DNA of 36,147 bases from Alphaproteobacteria bacterium HGW-Alphaproteobacteria-6 (lineage in GTDB: Bacteria; Pseudomonadota; Alphaproteobacteria; Rhodobacterales; Rhodobacteraceae): NCBI GenBank assembly GCA_002841115.1, contig PHEC01000042.1:1-36147 (forward strand), in the 5' to 3' direction. The position numbers and the translations under genes are program-made. Positions within the stretch are counted from its first letter, which is position 1. Each line of letters opens with the position of its first letter. Positions 28,685 to 36,147 of this stretch are shown piece after piece. The notes under the pieces were generated by a model. That model was not told where the DNA came from and did not search any database. It was given only the letters and a program-made list of their open reading frames with translations.

Positions 28685-28718
28685 GCTCGGCAGCCGTGTC
28701 TTTCCAGGGGTGCCCCGA

Positions 28719-30056
28719 ATGCGTCTGTCCCGCTACTTCCTGCCGGTCCTCAAGGAAAACCCGGCCGAGGCGCAGATCGTCTCGCATCGCTACATGCTGC
28801 GCGCCGGCATGATCAAGCAGCAGGCGGCGGGGATCTATTCCTGGCTGCCGCTCGGGTTGCGGGTCCTGCGCCGGATCGAGGCGATCGTGCATGACGAACA
28901 GCAGCGCGCCGGCCATATCCCGCTTCTGATGCCGACCCTGCAACCCGCCGATCTCTGGCGCGAGAGCGGGCGCTATGACGACTACGGCGCCGAGATGCTC
29001 AGGATCCGCGACCGGCACGAGCGCGACATGCTCTACGGGCCGACCAACGAAGAGATGATCACCGACATCTTCCGCGCCCATGTCGAAAGCTACAAGGCGC
29101 TGCCACTGACGCTTTACCACATCCAGTGGAAGTTCCGCGACGAGATCCGGCCGCGCTTCGGGGTGATGCGCGGGCGCGAGTTCCTGATGAAGGACGGCTA
29201 CAACTTCGACGTGGACAAGCCGGCGGCACTGCACGCCTACAACCGCCATATGGTCAGCTACCTGCGCACCTACGAGCGGATGGGCCTGACCGCGATCCCG
29301 ATGCGGGCGGCCTCCGGCCCGATCGGCGGCGACAATACGCACGAGTTCCTGGTGCTTGCGGCGACCGGCGAGTCAGAGGTCTTCTACGACGACCGGGTGA
29401 CGGCGCTCAGGCTGGGCGAGCGGCAGATCGACTATGACGACCGGGCTCAGGTGGCGGCGGTCTGCGAGGAATTCACCACGCTTTACGCGCGCACCGACGA
29501 GACCCATGACGAGGCCGCCTTTGCCGCCGTGCCGCAGGCGCACCGCAAGGTCGGGCGCGGCATCGAGGTCGGCCAGATCTTCTACTTCGGCACCAAGTAT
29601 TCCGAGCCGATGGGGGCGACGGTGGTCACCCCCGAGGGCGCCCGGGTGCCGGTGCACATGGGCAGCCACGGCATCGGCGTCTCGCGCCTTCTCGGCGCGA
29701 TCATCGAGGCCAGCCACGACGAGCGTGGCATCATCTGGCCCGAGGGCGTCACCCCCTTCCCGGTCGGCATCGTCAACCTCAAGCAGGGCGACGCGGCCAC
29801 CGACGCGGCCTGCGGCGCGATCTATGCCAGCCTGCGGGCGAAGGGGCTGGAGCCGCTTTACGACGACCGCGACGAACGGGCCGGGGCGAAATTCGCCACC
29901 ATGGACCTGATCGGCCTGCCGTGGCGGATCACCGTCGGGCCGCGCGGTCTTGCCGCCGGCACGGTCGAGCTGACCGCGCGCCGGACCGGCGAGGCCGAGG
30001 AGATGAGCCCCGAGGCCGCGGTGGCACGGGTGGCGGCGATCTACGCCGCGATCTGA
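28719..30056 (+). CDS. proS: Prolyl-tRNA synthetase, short alphaproteobacterial type
   Basis: 445 residues, against about 570 in E. coli. It charges tRNA-Pro. The class II motifs are clear: motif 2 in [21 protein letters not shown], of which [12 protein letters not shown] is the core, and motif 3 in [14 protein letters not shown]. The C-terminal anticodon-binding domain starts near [11 protein letters not shown]. The INS editing domain between motifs 2 and 3 is absent, which is normal for alphaproteobacteria; alanine mischarging is then cleared by a separate protein. ATG 28719 has AGGGG eight bases upstream and starts MRLSRYFLP as in the family. Confidence 0.95.
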   Translation: MRLSRYFLPVLKENPAEAQIVSHRYMLRAGMIKQQAAGIYSWLPLGLRVLRRIEAIVHDEQQRAGHIPLLMPTLQPADLWRESGRYDDYGAEMLRIRDRHERDMLYGPTNEEMITDIFRAHVESYKALPLTLYHIQWKFRDEIRPRFGVMRGREFLMKDGYNFDVDKPAALHAYNRHMVSYLRTYERMGLTAIPMRAASGPIGGDNTHEFLVLAATGESEVFYDDRVTALRLGERQIDYDDRAQVAAVCEEFTTLYARTDETHDEAAFAAVPQAHRKVGRGIEVGQIFYFGTKYSEPMGATVVTPEGARVPVHMGSHGIGVSRLLGAIIEASHDERGIIWPEGVTPFPVGIVNLKQGDAATDAACGAIYASLRAKGLEPLYDDRDERAGAKFATMDLIGLPWRITVGPRGLAAGTVELTARRTGEAEEMSPEAAVARVAAIYAAI

Positions 30057-30104
30057 GCCGCGATCCGGGCGCCGGGATCGGCGAAACCGGATCAGCGGCG
30101 CCAG

Positions 30105-30395
30105 TCAGGCGAAGACATCCTCGCGGGTCTCGAAGACCGGTGCCGCGCGCAACAGCGTCGCCAGCTTGTCGAGGTCGCCGCGCCCGGCGCGCCAGCCGAT
30201 ATAGGCTTCCTGATCCGCCTTGGTCTGCCAGCGCTCATAGACCAGCATGGCGTTGTCCTCCGCATCGGCACAGGCGCAAATGCCAAGGCAGCCCTCGAAG
30301 GCGCGGGTGTCTGGCAGGATCGCGGCCAGCGTGGCCTTCAGTGTCTCGAAGCTGTCGGGTTTGGCCTTGAGGTGCAGAAGAACGACGACGGACAT
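30105..30395 (-). CDS. ABM-domain protein, putative quinol monooxygenase (YgiN-like)
   Basis: 96 residues, a single antibiotic-biosynthesis-monooxygenase ferredoxin-like fold. MSVVVLLHLKAKPDSFE is the first strand and helix, EGCLGICACADAED the central part, and YERWQTKADQEAYIGW the conserved block with the typical E-x-W. Such proteins form dimers that oxidise quinols or degrade heme, or have no known activity. ATG 30395 has GGGAGG six bases upstream. It follows acnA downstream on the same strand after a strong hairpin, so it is probably transcribed on its own. Confidence 0.85.
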   Translation of the reverse strand: MSVVVLLHLKAKPDSFETLKATLAAILPDTRAFEGCLGICACADAEDNAMLVYERWQTKADQEAYIGWRAGRGDLDKLATLLRAAPVFETREDVFA

Positions 30396-30464
30396 GGGTT
30401 GCCTCCCTGTTGAGGCCCCCTGAATAGGCAAATCGCCAATGATCGGACAAACACGATGACGTGA

Positions 30465-30491
30465 GCGCCCCCCGGCCCGACCGGGGGGCGC
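30465..30491 (-). terminator. Strong hairpin after acnA
   Basis: GCGCCCCCCGG (30465-30475) and CCGGGGGGCGC (30481-30491) form a perfect 11-base stem with a five-base loop, ten bases beyond the acnA stop. There is no T tract. It probably marks or stabilises the acnA mRNA end. Confidence 0.6.
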
Positions 30492-30500
30492 CGGCGCGGT

Positions 30501-33251
<2,751 letters not shown>

Positions 33252-33342
33252 CGGTCTCTCCCTTCGGGTTGAGAATGGCGCGGTCTGTCCTGACGACCTG
33301 ATGCCGCAAGGGCGGGGGTCGATCAAGGGGCTTTCGCGTATT

Positions 33343-33371
33343 TGTATACCATTGTGCACAATAACCTGCAA
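33343..33371 (-). promoter_or_regulatory. Candidate acnA promoter with palindromic operator
   Basis: On the minus strand TTGCAG (33366-33371), 17 bases, TATACA (33343-33348). The spacer holds the perfect 12-bp palindrome ATTGTGCACAAT (33351-33362). The region is a clear AT-rich island. A dimeric repressor at this site would occlude the promoter. Regulator unknown. Confidence 0.5.
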
Positions 33372-33418
33372 CGGGATTTGGGCAATACCGGCGCCGGTCG
33401 TGCCGACCTCGCCAAAGC

Positions 33419-33446
33419 TTGATTGGCCTTTGCGCGGAGATATGAT
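33419..33446 (+). promoter_or_regulatory. Candidate promoter of the DUF1223 gene
   Basis: TTGATT (33419-33424), a 16-base spacer and TATGAT (33441-33446), a good -10. Transcription would begin near 33453, about 30 bases before the start codon. Confidence 0.55.
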
Positions 33447-33482
33447 CTAACCTTCGGCGCTAACAGGACTCGGATTGACACA

Positions 33483-34199
33483 ATGCGACATATCACCGCT
33501 GCGGCCTTCGGGCTGTGGGTCGGACTCGCCGGCGCCGTCATCGCCGCCGGCGACACCACAGACACAAGCCGCCCCGTGGTGGTCGAGCTTTTCACCTCGC
33601 AGGGCTGTTCGTCCTGCCCGCCGGCCGATGCGATGATCGCGGGCCTGGCGCCGCGCGATGACGTGATCGCCCTGGCGCTGCATGTCGATTACTGGGATTA
33701 CATCGGCTGGTCCGACATCTTCGCCAGCCCGGCCTATTCGGACCGCCAGCGCGACTATGCCGCCGCCGCCGGCAGCCGCGCGGTCTATACCCCGCAGATC
33801 GTCGTCGGCGGCGAGGGCCGGGTGATGGGCGCCAAGGCCGGCAAGCTGGGCGCGGCGATCGAGGCCGCGGCCGCCCGGCCCAGCCCGGTCCGCCTGACGC
33901 TGAGCCGCGACGGCGCGGCGCTGCACGTCAGCGCCAGCGCCGATGCGCCGCTTGACCGCGCGGTGGTAGTGCAGGTCGTGCGCTATATCCCCGAGCGGAT
34001 GGTGGCGATCGAGCGTGGCGAGAATGCCGGCAAGACCATCCATTACGCCAATATCGTCTCGGACTGGCGCAAGGTCGCGGACTGGGACGGGACGGCGCCG
34101 ATATCGCTCGACCTCAGCGTCGAAGGGACCGAACCGGTCGTCGTCATCGTGCAGGAGAAGGGCATGGGCTCGATCCTCGCCGCCGTCCGGCTGCGCTGA
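33483..34199 (+). CDS. Secreted DUF1223 protein, thioredoxin-like
   Basis: 238 residues. Residues 1-23 form a Sec signal peptide (TAAAFGLWVGLAGAVIAAG). DUF1223 follows: VVELFTSQGCSSCPPAD with a CxxC pair in a thioredoxin-like position, HVDYWDYIGWSD, and VYTPQIVVGG with the cis-Pro-type loop. The C-terminal half is a beta-rich domain. A periplasmic redox role is suggested by the fold, but no member that I know has a proven function. ATG 33483 is chosen because it starts the signal peptide. The Shine-Dalgarno is poor. Divergent from acnA. Confidence 0.85.
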   Translation: MRHITAAAFGLWVGLAGAVIAAGDTTDTSRPVVVELFTSQGCSSCPPADAMIAGLAPRDDVIALALHVDYWDYIGWSDIFASPAYSDRQRDYAAAAGSRAVYTPQIVVGGEGRVMGAKAGKLGAAIEAAAARPSPVRLTLSRDGAALHVSASADAPLDRAVVVQVVRYIPERMVAIERGENAGKTIHYANIVSDWRKVADWDGTAPISLDLSVEGTEPVVVIVQEKGMGSILAAVRLR

Positions 34200-34247
34200 C
34201 CGGCCGGCCGCAGCCCCTCCCGTCGGGCGCCCTCACGTCCAGCGCCA

Positions 34248-35180
34248 TCACTTCCAGCGGCGGTGAATCCACAGCCACTGGCCCATGTTGCTGCGGACCC
34301 GGGCCTCGAGACTGTCGTTGATCGCCTGGGTCATCGCCAGGGGATCGCCATGGGCGATCGGCGCCTCGGCGATGATCTCGAAGCCGATGCCGTCCTCCGC
34401 CCGGATGCCGTAGACCGGCACCAGAAGGGCGTCGTATTTCAGCGCCAGATCGGCCGCCGAGGTGGCGGTCATCGCCGGATGGCCGAAAAACGCAAGCCGC
34501 GCGCCATGGCCCATGTGCTGGTCCGACAATATCCCGAGCATGCCGCCGGCCTTGAGAAACCGCATCATCCCGGCCATGCCGCGATTGGAGCGCGCGAACA
34601 GCGGCTGGCTGATCGCCTCCATCGCGGCGATGTAATGGGCGTTGAACAGCCGGTTCGACATCGGCCGATAAAGGGCGGCGACCGGATAGCCGCGCGCCGC
34701 CATCGCCGCGCGCACCGCCTCGTAATTGCCGATATGGCCGGTGGCCACCACCACCGGGCGCCGCGCCGCCAGCGCCTCTTGCAGCGCCTCTCGGCCGGGG
34801 CCGGTGATCGGCAGGCGGCCGGCGCGGTCGGTGAACTCGGTGCCCGAGTAAAGCTCTGCCAGCGCCCGGCCGAGGTTGTCGGGCACCGCAAGCATCAGCC
34901 GGCGGACCTCGGCGCGCGGCAGGTCGGGGCAGACCAGGGCAAGATTGTCGCGCACCCGGCGGCGGTAGCCGGCCAGCGGCGCCACGATCCGCGCCACCAC
35001 CCAGCCGGCGGCGGCCAGGCGCCGCTCGTAGGGCAGCCGCAGCGCCAGCGCCATCAGCCCGCGAAAGACCGCATCGGTCAGCCGGTCGGACAGGCTGGCG
35101 GCGGCGGGCGGGGCAGGGCGAGGCGGGGCAGGGTGTGGCGGGGCGGTTTTGGGCGGGGCGGGATCGGCTGGCCTGGGCAT
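34248..35180 (-). CDS. Lipid A biosynthesis acyltransferase family (LpxL/HtrB-like)
   Basis: 310 residues. The family adds secondary acyl chains to Kdo-lipid A or acylates other lysolipids at the inner membrane. The catalytic HX4E motif is HIGNYE at 149-154. LSDQHMGHGARLAFFGHPA is the second conserved block, and the end NMGQWLWIHRRWK is typical. The start at ATG 35180 gives an unusual Pro/Ala-rich N-terminus (about 3-27, repeats of PAPP/PHPAPP) encoded by simple-sequence DNA; the family core starts near residue 30. A later start cannot be excluded. It follows the EamA gene by 50 bases. Confidence 0.85.
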   Translation of the reverse strand: MPRPADPAPPKTAPPHPAPPRPAPPAAASLSDRLTDAVFRGLMALALRLPYERRLAAAGWVVARIVAPLAGYRRRVRDNLALVCPDLPRAEVRRLMLAVPDNLGRALAELYSGTEFTDRAGRLPITGPGREALQEALAARRPVVVATGHIGNYEAVRAAMAARGYPVAALYRPMSNRLFNAHYIAAMEAISQPLFARSNRGMAGMMRFLKAGGMLGILSDQHMGHGARLAFFGHPAMTATSAADLALKYDALLVPVYGIRAEDGIGFEIIAEAPIAHGDPLAMTQAINDSLEARVRSNMGQWLWIHRRWK

Positions 35181-35230
35181 CTGATGTCTCCGGGCGGGTC
35201 CTTCCGCCGGGCGGGTCGGGGCGACGGCGG

Positions 35231-36112
35231 TCAGCCGCCGGCGCGGGCCAGCGCCGTCTCGCGGTGCCAGACATAAAGCCCGGCCGCCGCGATCACAAGC
35301 GCGCCGAGGATGGTGGCGCCGTCGGGCACCGCCCCGAAGAACAGCCAGCCCCAGAACGCCGCCAGGATCAGCCCGGCATAGCCGAAGGGCGCGATGGTGC
35401 CGGCCTCGGCCAGGGTGAAGGCGCGGATCAGGCAAAGCTGGGCGAGGCTGCCCAGCACCCCGATCAGCACAAAGCCCCACAGATCGCCAAGGGCAACCGG
35501 CTGCCAGACGAAGGGCACCAGCGCCGAGGTGATCAGCGTGCCGAGAAGTGCCGAATAGACCAGCGAGGTGCGCAGATCCTCGTCGCGCCCGACCCGCCGG
35601 GTGGCCAGGGCGAAACCGGCATAGCAGAAGGCCGCGGCCAGCGGCAGAAGGGCCGCCGGCACGAAGGCCCCCATCCCCGGACGGATCACGATCAGCGCGC
35701 CGACCAGCGCCGCGGCGATCCCGGTCAGGCGGCGCCGGCCGACCCGCTCGCCGAGAAAGACCGCGGCGCCGAGGGTGATCAGCACCGGGTTGATGTCCAT
35801 GATCGCGGTCGCCTCGGCCAGGCCGATATGGCCGAGCGAGGCGAAGAACAGCGCCGTGGCGCCGAACTGGAAGACCGAGCGCAGCGCCTGAAGGCCGGGG
35901 TAGCGGCTGCGGAGCACGACCGAAAGCCGCGGCGCGAACAGCACCAGCACCAGCGCGACCTGACCGAAATAACGCGCCCAGACCACCTGAAGCGGGCTGT
36001 AGCCGGTGCCGATCAGATGCTTGGCCAGCGCATCCATCACGGTGAAGACGGCGATCGCCAGCAGCATCATCGCGATGCCTTTGCGGGTGTCGGAACCGGG
36101 GCCGGCGGTCAT
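35231..36112 (-). CDS. EamA-family (DMT superfamily) transporter
   Basis: 293 residues with ten hydrophobic helices in two EamA repeats, the usual size for drug/metabolite exporters such as RhaT/YdcZ relatives. The first repeat includes VVWARYFGQVALVLVLFAP and ALFFASLGHIGLAEATAI; the second includes LATRRVGRDEDLRTSLVY and IAPFGYAGLILAAFWGWLFF. Substrate unknown. ATG 36112 gives MTAGPGSDTRKG before the first helix. It is in the same direction as the acyltransferase downstream and may be co-transcribed. The last 35 bases of the window hold nothing that I can assign. Confidence 0.88.
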   Translation of the reverse strand: MTAGPGSDTRKGIAMMLLAIAVFTVMDALAKHLIGTGYSPLQVVWARYFGQVALVLVLFAPRLSVVLRSRYPGLQALRSVFQFGATALFFASLGHIGLAEATAIMDINPVLITLGAAVFLGERVGRRRLTGIAAALVGALIVIRPGMGAFVPAALLPLAAAFCYAGFALATRRVGRDEDLRTSLVYSALLGTLITSALVPFVWQPVALGDLWGFVLIGVLGSLAQLCLIRAFTLAEAGTIAPFGYAGLILAAFWGWLFFGAVPDGATILGALVIAAAGLYVWHRETALARAGG

Positions 36113-36147
36113 GCCGGACCGCGGCGGATCGGGCAGGGTGCGGGGGG

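Noticed and set aside
27018-28718. Upstream extension of the proS frame, antisense to hdaA and the AI-2E gene
   Set aside because: The frame is open by chance. ProS homologues begin at the ATG at 28719, which has its own ribosome site.
28443-28718. T-box or other riboswitch ahead of proS
   Set aside because: Only GC-rich palindromes are present. I see no T-box sequence, specifier loop or antiterminator.

Overview
The window is a gene-dense, GC-rich chromosomal stretch from an alphaproteobacterium, most probably a Rhodobacterales (Rhodobacter/Rhodovulum/Paracoccus-like) species. The indications are the short ProS without an editing insert, the DUF2849-cysI-cysH-DUF934 sulfur operon, infC with an apparent AUA start, and an AI-2E permease-hdaA-ppk-ppx string. 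I saw no rRNA, tRNA, CRISPR array, prophage or intact transposase.

Layout. 1-1021: end of a molybdenum hydroxylase (CoxL-type) operon with its FAD subunit CoxM. 1083-2413: infC and rlmJ on the minus strand. 2589-3035: an alanine-rich, membrane-anchored coiled-coil protein. 3083-7086: sulfate assimilation operon (DUF2849, CysI, CysH, DUF934) followed by ferredoxin-NADP reductase, facing a divergent Lrp-type regulator at 7264-7725. 7780-14478: a seven-gene minus-strand operon encoding a Tat-exported solute-binding protein, two permeases, a small three-helix membrane protein, two different ABC ATPases and a PfkB-type kinase. It is divergent from dhaK-dhaL (14822-16479). Together these look like an uptake and phosphorylation locus for a polyol or a short ketose. 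16540-18503: cytochrome P450 and tpiA.

18631-20850 is an Fe-S biogenesis neighbourhood (IscA/SufA-like and SufT-like genes) split by a satD-like/DUF3307 pair. The gap before satD is filled by three copies of one palindromic operator. The SatD-like protein reads as a degenerate class III nucleotidyl-cyclase fold joined to a C-terminal helix-turn-helix, next to a polytopic membrane protein. I consider it the best candidate for an undescribed regulatory system here.

20953-22814 is the most repeat-rich part. Two related, strongly structured miniature elements lie in direct orientation on either side of tgt. The second has terminal inverted repeats and a TTAG target duplication that coincides with the tgt stop codon. 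It is followed by a 64-bp palindromic unit in tandem, and one copy encodes the C-terminus of Ppx.

22751-28442 is the operon AI-2E permease, hdaA, ppk1, ppx. 28719-36112 holds proS, an ABM-domain monooxygenase, acnA, a secreted DUF1223 protein, an LpxL/HtrB-type acyltransferase and an EamA exporter. Starts were set by hand from Shine-Dalgarno position and family N-termini. Regulatory calls are visual motif matches and are unproven.
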